44,035 nt of DNA from Ramicandelaber brevisporus. Its lineage: Eukaryota; Kickxellomycota; Ramicandelaberales; Ramicandelaberaceae. Below, piece after piece: positions 1-8,106 of the stretch. Both the position numbers and the translations under genes were made by a program. Each line of letters begins with the position of its first letter. Positions within the stretch are counted from its first letter, which is position 1. Location: NCBI GenBank assembly GCA_025201865.1, contig MU602703.1:1-44035 (forward strand), given 5' to 3'. The notes beneath the pieces are model-generated. The model ran no database searches, was not told the DNA's origin, and saw only the letters and a program-made list of their open reading frames with translations.

Positions 1-347
1 CCCAGTCACGCGCATTTGCTGTCGTCGAGATTCACGGCAGACCGTTTACAGTTACAAACAACGATGTCATTGTGATGGATCGCATGAAGCGTCTCAATGT
101 CGGCGACATCATTCAGCTCGACAAAGTGCGTGAGCTCGGCACGCAAGATTACACATTGCGCGGCAAGCCATTCTTGAACCCCAGCTACAGCGACATCCAG
201 GCCGTCGTCATTGAGCACGCAGAGGGTCCCGTCAGAACAGTCACCAAAATGAAGAGACGCAAAGGATACAGACGGACATACCACACAGTCAGATACAAGA
301 CTCTGCTTCGCGTCACCAAATGCGAGATTGCAGCTCCATCATCTTAA
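1..347 (+). CDS. MRPL21: Mitochondrial large-subunit ribosomal protein bL21m, 5' end outside the window
   Basis: Reading frame 3 is open from base 3 and ends at a TAA at 345-347, giving about 114 C-terminal residues. The visible part has the bL21 family features: an opening strand reading AFAVVEIHGRPFTV, then VGDIIQLDKV, and a basic end with KMKRRKGYRRTYHTVRYKTL, where bL21 binds 23S-type rRNA. The extended chain around the bacterial-like core points to the mitochondrial form, which builds the large subunit of the mitoribosome. The targeting presequence and start codon lie upstream of the window. The gene runs toward the Trs65-like gene, whose stop is only 48 bp away on the other strand, so the 3' UTRs probably overlap. 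Family assignment is from recognised sequence pattern. Confidence 0.85.
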   Translation, partial: QSRAFAVVEIHGRPFTVTNNDVIVMDRMKRLNVGDIIQLDKVRELGTQDYTLRGKPFLNPSYSDIQAVVIEHAEGPVRTVTKMKRRKGYRRTYHTVRYKTLLRVTKCEIAAPSS

Positions 348-395
348 TCTTATTATATTCATAGATTATTGTTAAATAGATTGTTTATTGTGAGG

Positions 396-2231
396 CTAGA
401 TTATGCTGAACACAGCCGTCTCGTGCAACGTCCACGATATTTCTGTCGAATCAGTGCCGTTGACTTGAGATAATCTGATGTCGCCCAAGCGAGCAATACC
501 GCTCGGAATGGTTGCCATCGCCTCGAATGTAACACCTCTTGCCTCGTTAGCCTTTATGGTGCCAATGTCTAGATGTGATTCCAAAGCCACAATTCCAGTG
601 GTAGAATCACAAGAAAAGTCCAAGACAAGATGTCTGTCATATTGCGTTCGATTTGAAGCAACCAAGTTGACTGTGAATGGCTTGAGTGATTTCTGCTGTT
701 GCGAATCTACTCTAATCTCGACATCAATTGAACCGGTGTCAATTGGTGCAGCCGTTTGTGGAGGTTGATGCTGGTATTGCTGTTGCTGTTGCCGTTGCTG
801 TTGCTGCTGAGGTACGGTAAGTGAATGCCTTGAGAGCGGCTGAGCTGATAATCCAGCGTGAGATGGAGAAATTGGACTTGTTACTGTAAACTGCGGCGAC
901 GACACACTAGATTGGGCAATGATTGGGATGTTCAGAGCTGTTGCAGCGCGACCATGTGCAATTGGTCGATTATCACTTGGTCGACGTGCTATGTCAATTG
1001 ATATACCACGACCTGCAGACCGTGTAGAGAGTGGAGACATTGCAGCTGACAATGATTCGAATCGTGGAGGTGGAGGCTGATGCTGCTGAGATGGAGCTGG
1101 CATTGGCGCTGGCACTGACACTGGCACTGAAGAAAGCCCATCGTTGGCTGCAGGTAATGGATGCAATATTTGACCCAATGAGGCGCTCAGATCGACCAGG
1201 TGAACATGATGAATAACGTTGCACTCAGTATCGTTCCGACGCAGCTGAATCCGAATCGGAATGCAAAGTAATTTGGATGCTGCTTGATGGCAGCTGAATA
1301 CTAGTGAAAACTCGTCATCTTGCTTTAACCTGATGGGGAACTGCAGCGGTGATACCGGGCTTATGTACCGTTTATCCGCCTCAATAACACCCAGCTGAAC
1401 TGGTCCACGTTCGCTTGATAATGACAGCTGAATGAAAGACATGTTGCCAGTGTGTTGCTGCTGCTGCCTCCGAACTGTGTTCGAGATGCTCAGCGGCCGC
1501 TCGACATTCATTGTAATTGCATTAGTGCAAATTGCAGGCTGTAAAATCGATGGCTTTCGCTCACCTTCACCAGCTGATGGCTTGGAGACTGATGATGCAT
1601 AAATTGCGTACCAATCAAGGATTGTTCCACGGGGGTTGCCTGGCACAATCTGTTCATTTTGATCAGACACATATACTGATGCTTCAATCGCCACGTAATC
1701 TGTAGTTAAAGGCTCGCATTTGGATAAATCAATATTGCCAGAATATGCACACGTCCACTCTGATGACAACCGATCAACACTCACCCTGTCACTCCGCTGA
1801 AGTTCAACTTCGAACGTGCCTGAATCTGCAGCTGCTGCTGACATGCCATCCGCTGGTAATTGATTGACATTTTGCTCAAAATGCGATACTGATCTTGCCA
1901 GTATAGATGGCTTTCGTGGCGGCAACTCCGTACTAGCACTACGGTGTTGCGCGGTCGAGGTTGATGGAAGACTCAACAGAGACTTATCTCGGGAGATGGC
2001 CGTCTTCGTCGCGTCAACCGAATCGCCTTTGCTAGTATCAGTTGGCGTTACACGTACGCGAACTGACAGCTGTTCAAATACACGCTGTGCTGCCTCTGTA
2101 TCTTCGAGATCGCGAGCTGTGGTGGCTGGCAGTGTGACGAGGATCTGGCAGGCAACCGTCTGGCCAGCCAGTAGTGGGCGATCAGCCGTGCCATCAGCAA
2201 GCACGATTACGCATTTTGGTGGGCTGCTCAT
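396..2231 (-). CDS. Trs65/TRAPPC14-like trafficking protein (TRAPPII accessory subunit candidate)
   Basis: A 611-residue protein. I start it at the ATG at 2231 because the upstream open stretch (to 2369) is hydrophobic antisense of the neighbouring polyQ region. The N-terminal strand pattern, a central segment (VEADKR-like strands then FSLVFSCHQ), a Ser/Pro/Gln-rich linker of about 150 residues, and a C-terminal beta-sandwich with ALESHLDIGTIKANEARGV then a GIARLGDIRL strand look like the Ig-like folds of Trs65/TRAPPC14 proteins. Those proteins belong to TRAPPII, which activates Rab GTPases at the Golgi. Similar beta-sandwich proteins such as Rgp1 and TRAPPC13 are alternatives. The family call is a pattern judgement. 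The gene shares a 53-bp divergent promoter with CWC15. Confidence 0.5.
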   Translation of the reverse strand: MSSPPKCVIVLADGTADRPLLAGQTVACQILVTLPATTARDLEDTEAAQRVFEQLSVRVRVTPTDTSKGDSVDATKTAISRDKSLLSLPSTSTAQHRSASTELPPRKPSILARSVSHFEQNVNQLPADGMSAAAADSGTFEVELQRSDRVSVDRLSSEWTCAYSGNIDLSKCEPLTTDYVAIEASVYVSDQNEQIVPGNPRGTILDWYAIYASSVSKPSAGEGERKPSILQPAICTNAITMNVERPLSISNTVRRQQQQHTGNMSFIQLSLSSERGPVQLGVIEADKRYISPVSPLQFPIRLKQDDEFSLVFSCHQAASKLLCIPIRIQLRRNDTECNVIHHVHLVDLSASLGQILHPLPAANDGLSSVPVSVPAPMPAPSQQHQPPPPRFESLSAAMSPLSTRSAGRGISIDIARRPSDNRPIAHGRAATALNIPIIAQSSVSSPQFTVTSPISPSHAGLSAQPLSRHSLTVPQQQQQRQQQQQYQHQPPQTAAPIDTGSIDVEIRVDSQQQKSLKPFTVNLVASNRTQYDRHLVLDFSCDSTTGIVALESHLDIGTIKANEARGVTFEAMATIPSGIARLGDIRLSQVNGTDSTEISWTLHETAVFSII

Positions 2232-2284
2232 CGCGATAAACAGAACAAAAAAAAGTATAAAGAAGAAAAAAAACAAGCTGGAAG
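2232..2284. promoter_or_regulatory. Short bidirectional promoter between Trs65-like gene and CWC15
   Basis: Only 53 bp separate the two divergent start codons. The stretch is A-rich on the plus strand (aaaaaaaagtataaag), with one TATA-like core, AGTATAAAG, near 2253-2261. Both genes must place their promoter elements here or inside the neighbouring coding sequence. No known factor site is recognised. Confidence 0.4.
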
Positions 2285-3001
2285 ATGGGAGCGACGTTTG
2301 TGCCAGCCAAAGGCAAGACAGCAGTGACCAGCAGAGTGGTTGGAGCGAAGGATATGCCTTCTCATACAAGGCTCAAGTATCGGCAACAACAACAGCAGCA
2401 ACAACAGCAGCAACAGCCAGAAAAGGAAGAGCCAGAAGTCGAAGATCAGGCAACAGAAACCGCACTAGTTAACACATTGACACCTAAAGAGAATGAGCAG
2501 CAATCAAGCGATGGTGACAGTAGTGACAATGAGGGTAGCGAAGAGCATGCAAATACAGACAGTGATCACGACAGCAGTGTTGAAAGTGAACAGAGTAGCG
2601 ATAATGAAGATGAAGTAAGCAGTTCGAATGAGAATGAAGACGATGATGAAAATGATGAAGACGATGATAAGGACGACGAGAATGATGAAGATGACGATGA
2701 GGAAGAAGACCAAGAGGCACTACAAAGGATAATGGAGGAAATTAGAAGAGAACGAGCTGAAAAGAGACAAATGACTACGGAGCAGAGTCTAGTTGTAGCC
2801 GAGCCGCCACAAAAGCCCAAGATTGTGCTTGATTTCCCAAAAGAAGTGCCAAGGAAACGAGCGTGGGATGAAGGCATACTATTTGGTGGTAATGCATCAA
2901 CATCAAATGGTCAGTTGGTAGGTCAAAAGCCAAAGCAGTTTGTTAACGATATGGTCCGAACAGACAAACACCGCGACTTTATGAAGAAATATATCAGGTA
3001 G
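2285..3001 (+). CDS. CWC15: Spliceosome component CWC15 (Cwf15/AD-002 family)
   Basis: 238 residues, intact. The N-terminus has the family signature DMPSHTRLKYRQ (about residues 23-34), where Cwc15 threads along the U2/U6 catalytic core. A polyQ run (CAG/CAA) follows, then a long acidic low-complexity stretch (about 75-150) rich in Asp, Glu, Asn and Ser. The charged helix EEIRRERAEKRQ comes next. The conserved C-terminus has RKRAWDEGILFGG, then KQFVNDMVRTDKHRDFMKKYIR-type residues matching the family end (VNDxxRxxxHxxFMxKYI). Cwc15 is a core NineTeen-complex-associated splicing factor. Length fits the family (about 175-240). It is convergent with the RsfS gene, with 74 bp between stops. Confidence 0.95.
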   Translation: MGATFVPAKGKTAVTSRVVGAKDMPSHTRLKYRQQQQQQQQQQQPEKEEPEVEDQATETALVNTLTPKENEQQSSDGDSSDNEGSEEHANTDSDHDSSVESEQSSDNEDEVSSSNENEDDDENDEDDDKDDENDEDDDEEEDQEALQRIMEEIRRERAEKRQMTTEQSLVVAEPPQKPKIVLDFPKEVPRKRAWDEGILFGGNASTSNGQLVGQKPKQFVNDMVRTDKHRDFMKKYIR

Positions 3002-3075
3002 ATGTTAAACTAAACTATAAAGGGGGGATGTTTTAAACAACAATGTAATGTATACTAAAGTATGAATATTATCTT

Positions 3076-4050
3076 TCAAACCGATGCGGCTCTCTTTGGA
3101 TCAACTGGCTCCGCCAAGTCTTCGTCGATGACTTCCTCATTGGAATCTGCCCACAAATTATCCAAATCCAGCCGCTGTCTCTCTGCAGGTGTTACAAGAT
3201 GCAGCACAACACTTCCCAAGTCCATTGCAATCCATTCCTGTCCGCTGTCTCCATCGATGTACACATCGTTGGCTCTGCCTGCCAAGTGCTTAGCTCTCTT
3301 CTTCATAAACTGTCTCATATCCTCAGCGGCAGTCTGCACATGTCTAACACCTTGCATCTCTGCAATGATCATGTGGTTTGTCCATTGAGCTGTATTTTGA
3401 ACATCAATGACCTTGATATCTGTCGCGCCTGCTACGTGCAACTCTTGCTGAAGAGCTTCCAACAGATTGGCTCGTTCGAGTAGTTCTTCAGCAGAGAGTT
3501 TGGGTATGTACATCTGAGGCGCTGGTTTCCATTCCGTGGAGAGTAACTTTTCATCATCAGCATCAACCTCACTGGGGAGATATTCACCGGAATCTGAAGT
3601 AGTGAGTGCGCCTTTGGAGGATGATGTAGAGCTGGAAGATGATGGCTGATCAATGTCAACATCAGTGAACCAAGCATCGGCTGCTGGATCGCGTGGTGGC
3701 AATTCCTCGGGAGTGGATGCATATTGATGGGCAGCGTCATACTGCTCGTGAGCAGCGGCATTTCGCATAATTTGGTTTAGACCACGTCCGTCTGATACAG
3801 CCTCGCTAGATGCTGACACGGGCTCACTCTCCTCAGCATGGACAGTGTCATTCAATTCGTAATCCTCGCCTTCTTCGAGTTGATCTGACCTCCGCCGTGG
3901 TGTCAACTTGGCCCGAGGCAGTAGACTAGCTGGAGAGGAATGTACGAGACGCACAGTTGAGCGCTGATAGCAGTGGTAGTATGGCAGTCGACGCACAAAC
4001 AACGTAGACGTAGTCTTCGGCAATCTCAACAAACTCGAACGAAGATGCAT
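3076..4050 (-). CDS. MALSU1: Mitochondrial ribosome silencing/assembly factor, RsfS/Iojap (MALSU1) family
   Basis: 324 residues from the ATG at 4050. The first 50 residues are rich in Arg, Ser and Leu with no acidic residues (MHLRSSLLRLPKTT start), a typical mitochondrial presequence. A long acidic, Ser-rich linker covers roughly 55-190. The RsfS domain is at about 190-300, with DIKVIDVQNTAQWTNHMII, the Ala-rich helix RQFMKKRAKHLAG, DGDSGQEWIAMDLGSVVLH and a terminal LDNLWAD. RsfS proteins bind uL14 on the large subunit and block premature subunit joining. In yeasts this domain is fused into the much larger Atp25. Here it stands alone as in animals and bacteria. Its neighbour bL21m is also mitoribosomal, but spacing gives no sign of co-regulation. 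Confidence 0.88.
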   Translation of the reverse strand: MHLRSSLLRLPKTTSTLFVRRLPYYHCYQRSTVRLVHSSPASLLPRAKLTPRRRSDQLEEGEDYELNDTVHAEESEPVSASSEAVSDGRGLNQIMRNAAAHEQYDAAHQYASTPEELPPRDPAADAWFTDVDIDQPSSSSSTSSSKGALTTSDSGEYLPSEVDADDEKLLSTEWKPAPQMYIPKLSAEELLERANLLEALQQELHVAGATDIKVIDVQNTAQWTNHMIIAEMQGVRHVQTAAEDMRQFMKKRAKHLAGRANDVYIDGDSGQEWIAMDLGSVVLHLVTPAERQRLDLDNLWADSNEEVIDEDLAEPVDPKRAASV

Positions 4051-4226
4051 TGTTATTTTTTTTGGTTCTTTTTTCAGTTCAATTTTTTTTATTCAAAGGG
4101 GGAAAGTGTGCAAATTGGCTTGGAGCGAGAGCAAACTCTAACTTCACCAGACATTATGTTGCGTTGTCACAGTACGTCATTCCGTGGTGGAACGTATTAC
4201 CAGGAGTGTTTGCCTATCTTAACAGT

Positions 4227-5249
4227 TCATTTTAAAGCTATTTCACTTTGTTTTTTTTTATCTTTTCGTTGCCTCTTAGCCTCCCGCGTTGCTTCATTCG
4301 CCTCCGTTGTCGTCACTGATGTGATCTTGAGCCGCTGTGGTTCTGAGCTATCCGTGTTGGCAGCCCTGTCTCTCCTCATTTTCAACCATGGCACATCCAT
4401 CGGCGTTACATGTTTCTCTACCATCTCCAGCAACTCTCTAAACACATCGCCTTTTGTTCTAATTGCAATCATACTTGCACAATGTCCAATTCTCAACAGT
4501 GCTCCCAGTTTCACCGATGACTCTTTTGGTAGCTGAATCAAGTATATTGGATGTGTTTCTGAACCAGCAAGATATGTTGCAACTGGGACGTGAGCAATGA
4601 GTTGAGGTGGCGAAATGTCGGGTTTGCAAATAAATACCAACCGAATTGGATTGGATGCTGCAGGCTGGTCTGGCTTCTTGGATCCACTTTGGAGTTTGTG
4701 TTGCAATGATAACACTTTGTAGGTTTTGTTAATGCCTGTAACGAGTGCCTTTACTTCTTCAGGTATTTCAATCCGTGGGATTGCTGCTGTGTCCGATTGT
4801 GTAGCAGATGTTGCAGCATTCGATTGTTTCTGCAATTGTTGCTGTTGCTGCTGCTGTTGCTCTTCTTGTTCCTTATCGCTTCGCTTTCGTTTACGGTCGA
4901 GTTTCTGCTGCTTCTTTTGCTGTTTGACATGGATGGCAACCTTCTTTCGATGCTCGGCAACTGGCTGAAGGTCAGAGAGTAGTCGCTCGTAGATCTGCTG
5001 CTGGATCTCGCGGTTGATCACTGGGAAAGTCACGTTGAAAGGCGAATCAAGCACGCTTTTGAAAGTAACCTTCTTGCTCGCATCAGCTTTCACCACCTGC
5101 CGGAGCGTACTGGCGCCTGCAACAGTCGCAGCCTTTGAGCCCGGCTTATTGGCTGGTACATTGGCTGTTGCTGTTACTGTTGCTGCTGTCGCTGTTGCAG
5201 GTTTTGCCGCTTGGCGTTGTTGTTGCTGTTGTTGTTGCTTCGAGTTCAT
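4227..5249 (-). CDS. POP3: RNase P/MRP protein subunit Pop3 (Rpp38-like, L7Ae fold)
   Basis: 340 residues from the ATG at 5249. After a polyQ/Ala/Thr-rich start of about 55 residues comes KKVTFKSVLDSPFNVTFP, a Pop3 hallmark. A basic stretch rich in Lys and Gln follows (KQQKLDRKRKRS). The L7Ae-like half then has VKALVTGINKTYKVL, IRLVFICKPDISPPQLIAHVP and a late segment LGALLRIGHCASMIAI. The final part, DVPWLK, is also family-like. Pop3 helps build the RNase P and MRP ribonucleoproteins that mature tRNA and rRNA. It is about 100 residues longer than the yeast protein, and the excess is low-complexity insert. It runs in tandem with URC1 and RsfS on the minus strand. Confidence 0.85.
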   Translation of the reverse strand: MNSKQQQQQQQRQAAKPATATAATVTATANVPANKPGSKAATVAGASTLRQVVKADASKKVTFKSVLDSPFNVTFPVINREIQQQIYERLLSDLQPVAEHRKKVAIHVKQQKKQQKLDRKRKRSDKEQEEQQQQQQQQLQKQSNAATSATQSDTAAIPRIEIPEEVKALVTGINKTYKVLSLQHKLQSGSKKPDQPAASNPIRLVFICKPDISPPQLIAHVPVATYLAGSETHPIYLIQLPKESSVKLGALLRIGHCASMIAIRTKGDVFRELLEMVEKHVTPMDVPWLKMRRDRAANTDSSEPQRLKITSVTTTEANEATREAKRQRKDKKKQSEIALK

Positions 5250-5354
5250 AGATAGTGAAGTCAGTTAAAGAGGGAAAAAAAATGAGGTGAAATGAACTGA
5301 ATGAGAGTAATGAAAGAAAAGTTTAGAAGTACAATGCGAGAATACAGCAAACAT

Positions 5355-7074
5355 CTAGTTGAGTTCATTATAAGTGCGTCCAGCAACAGCTTCAAGTTCT
5401 TCGGCTGTTGGAACTTTGGCCTTCGTCGTAAAATACCCATCGGCAACCTTGGCCTCCATCTCAACCTTCGAGTCGGGTGGCAGCATGTCATCCGGGATCT
5501 CAACGCGCTCCAAAATGGGGATACCGGCGCCTTCCACAATGGCATCGTGCTTCATGTTGGACATGGACATCATGCGGTCAATCTTCTTGATGCCAAGCCA
5601 TTGCAGCACATCGGGCATCAGAGCTTGGTAGCGCATGTCTTTGACACCGGCAATGTCAATGGTGCGCTGGAAGTATCCGGCAGCGGTGTCACCGTGGCGT
5701 TTACGAGCGTTGTAAACCATGTACTTGGTCACTTCACCAAGACAGCGGCCTTCTTTGCGCAAGTACACCACCAGACCGACGCCACCGTTGCCAGTTGTCA
5801 TGGTGGCAGAGCGAATGGCCTCACGGATTCCATAAACCAGGTATGGACGGCATGTACAGATGTCGCTGCCAAATACATCGGAGCCGTTGCACTCGTCGTG
5901 AATGCGCAGACTCAGATGCTTGCTTGGATCAGCCAAGTCGGCGGGATCGCCAAAAATGTACACAGTAATGCCACCAATTGGAGGCAGGAACACCTTGATA
6001 TCTGGTCTCTCAACCAGGTCCGGATACGCACCACCCATCTCTTCGTACAAACTGTGACGCAGGCGCTCTTCGGTGATTCCCAGACGCTTGGCGATGCCCG
6101 GCAAATACCACACTGGTTCAATGGCAGCCTTCGTGACAGTGATTTCGCCACTGTCGTTCAAAATAATCTTGCCATCAACCGGCATGCGGCCATCGCGGAC
6201 CAGCTCAACCAGCTCCGGAATGATCATGTGCGCCTTTGTAATGGCAATGGTTGGACGCACCTCGTAGCCAGCCTCAATCTCGGAGGCAAACACGCGCTGC
6301 ACAATGTGGCCGTATGGATCCATTGTGACGATATTGTCCGGCGACGACGACCACTGGGGATACGGGCCGATGTTGACTGGAGGGTCAGTGTACTGGTAGT
6401 TGGGGTGGTGGTCGGAGGGCAAATCGCCGCTTGCAACGGCCAGAGCACGATAGACAGAGTATGGGCCGGAGTATGCACCGATGGCGTTGCGCAGATGCAT
6501 ATCGGAGGCACGGACACCGGCGACAACGGCACCGCGTTCAGAGGCAGTGGATGCACCCCAGTTAATGTCAATCTTCTTGCTGCGTTTATCGGAAGATGCA
6601 GTTCCATTCTTGCCATTCGACGCTGTTTTATGTACAGACAAGGAAGCAGGCAGTGATAGACAAGTCAGTGGAAATGTCAGTTGGAGAAACTATTGGCAGA
6701 TGACGCAGAGATGGCGACACATACACAGAGAGAGAGAGAGAGGAGCAACAAAAAAACAGTTTACCTCCTGCTGTCACTTTTGCTCATCTTCTGCTCAACA
6801 AAGCTTCCACCAGTATGGAGCCAAAATGATTATTGCAGGCTTTGCTCAAAAAGCCTATGATGTATATGATGATGAGCAGGGTAATGTACATACCGTTGAC
6901 AGCGGTCTTGGCCAAGTCAGCTGCCGCAGCTGCCGCACCGTCATTGGTGGCATTTCGGACAACCACGTGGTCAATATCCGACAGAGTAGCAGTCGTCTTC
7001 ATAGTTGAAGAAGGAGTTGTACCATTTGAAGTCGAAGCTTCAACGGGGACGGTCTGTTGATGGTCGTATAACAT
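5355..7074 (-). CDS. URC1: Urc1-type GTP cyclohydrolase II homologue (uracil catabolism), one intron
   Basis: Proposed exons 7074-6894 and 6622-5355 give about 482 residues. Exon 2 has no in-frame ATG near its start, but an ACAG acceptor and an upstream GTATGT donor join in frame to an ATG at 7074. Another Met 24 codons later is an alternative start. The N-terminal 60 residues are Ala/Thr-rich. A GTP_CH_N-type domain follows, then the GTP cyclohydrolase II domain with the zinc Cys set HDEC...DICTC (about Cys305, Cys316, Cys318) and YLRKEGRCLGE. Urc1 acts in the fungal URC uracil-degradation pathway. True riboflavin RibA enzymes lack this N-terminal domain and have GRGIG where this has GRCLG, so Urc1 fits better. 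Confidence 0.88.
6623..6893 (-). other. Predicted intron of URC1 (271 bp)
   Basis: On the minus strand the donor is GTATGT at 6893-6888 and the acceptor is ACAG ending at 6623. Joining gives codon GCG and continues the frame of the conserved exon. An (AG)n microsatellite near 6722-6742 lies inside it. Multiple stops in the coding frame support removal. Confidence 0.75.
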
Positions 7075-8106
7075 TATCCACAATACGTCCTTGCTTGTCA
7101 GTAAGGCAATGGAAAATAGAAATAAAAAAGAGAAAAAAAGAAAAAGAAGAGGAATCATAGCCTCACTGGCTGGAATGTGTGTACAGCCCACAAGAAAAAA
7201 AGAGACTTCAGACATTTGCGACGAATGGACATCCATCCATCTTACTGTGGTGGCACTACAGCAATAACAATAACAACAATAACAATAGCAACATATGGAC
7301 AATACAACGTACTTGTTCAATAGTGGGCGACATTGGTATGTAAAAGTACAATATGGGTGGATGGATGGCAGTGTATTACAGTCGTTTGGATGAAGCGGCA
7401 GCAATCAAAAAAAAACAAAAGAAACGATGTAGGGCAGAGCAGAGAGAACGGAAGAGAAAATGAAACGAACCTCTTCGTGTGCGCAGGCAAGGACAGAAGC
7501 TGAGCGCCTGGCCTGTTCTTATACACTTTTCGAGCGAGGGCTGCTGACTCACCACGTGACCCAAATGCGAGTCACCTTGCAGAGAGTCAGTCGAAAGAGG
7601 ACGTCCTCTGCAGAAAGACAGAGAGAGAAAGAGAAAGAGAGTGTGTGCGTGTGCGTATGCACACATGCACCACGCTTTTTGCTAGTGAGTGAGTGAACAT
7701 GTCTGTATACGAAAGTGGAAGGTGTAGTAGTAGCAGCAGTAGTGATTGTAGTCACAGTAGTAGCAGTTGCAGCCGCGGTGGCAGCTCGAACTCGGAGACG
7801 GACATCAACTCGCATTATGCTCCGTGAATAAGGTGGAGCCACTTTCCATTTTCTGATAGAAGGAACAAAGGAATCAAAATAGGTATACAATGAAGACATC
7901 GTCACGATTGCAAGTTACAGTTGTAGGTTACAGTTGCGGGTTACAGTTACAGGTTGCGGTTACAATGTTTGGATGTCATTGCAGCGCAAGTGCCAAGATG
8001 TCTGTTGTCGATCCTGGAACTCCACGTTGCATTTATTTTTTCCACAAACATACACACTCTATCTCTCTTTTCTCTCTCTCTCTCTCTCAGCTGCCTTGCG
8101 AACACA
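7075..8106. promoter_or_regulatory. Divergent intergenic region between URC1 and ITFG1-like gene
   Basis: About 1 kb with no credible gene. It holds AG/CT microsatellites (7618-7645; 8060-8098) and trinucleotide runs near 7725-7790. A compact motif group at 7545-7558 has TGACTCA (bZIP/Gcn4 type) directly followed by a CACGTG E-box. The tract ending in TCTCTCTCAG at 8090 looks like a 3' splice acceptor, so ITFG1 may carry a leader intron. Confidence 0.4.

Noticed and set aside
2484-2720. Leu- and Ser-rich ORFs opposite the CWC15 acidic stretch
   Set aside because: They are complements of acidic GAN-codon repeats in a certain gene. The same explains the poly-Leu ORFs opposite CAG tracts at 37491-37700 and 42826-43017.
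5301-6656. 451-codon plus-strand ORF over URC1
   Set aside because: It is antisense to the conserved Urc1 protein, with no family resemblance.
7549-7905. 118-codon ORF and others in the URC1/ITFG1 gap
   Set aside because: Composed of Thr/Ala/Val and Ser/Leu runs from microsatellites; no domain.
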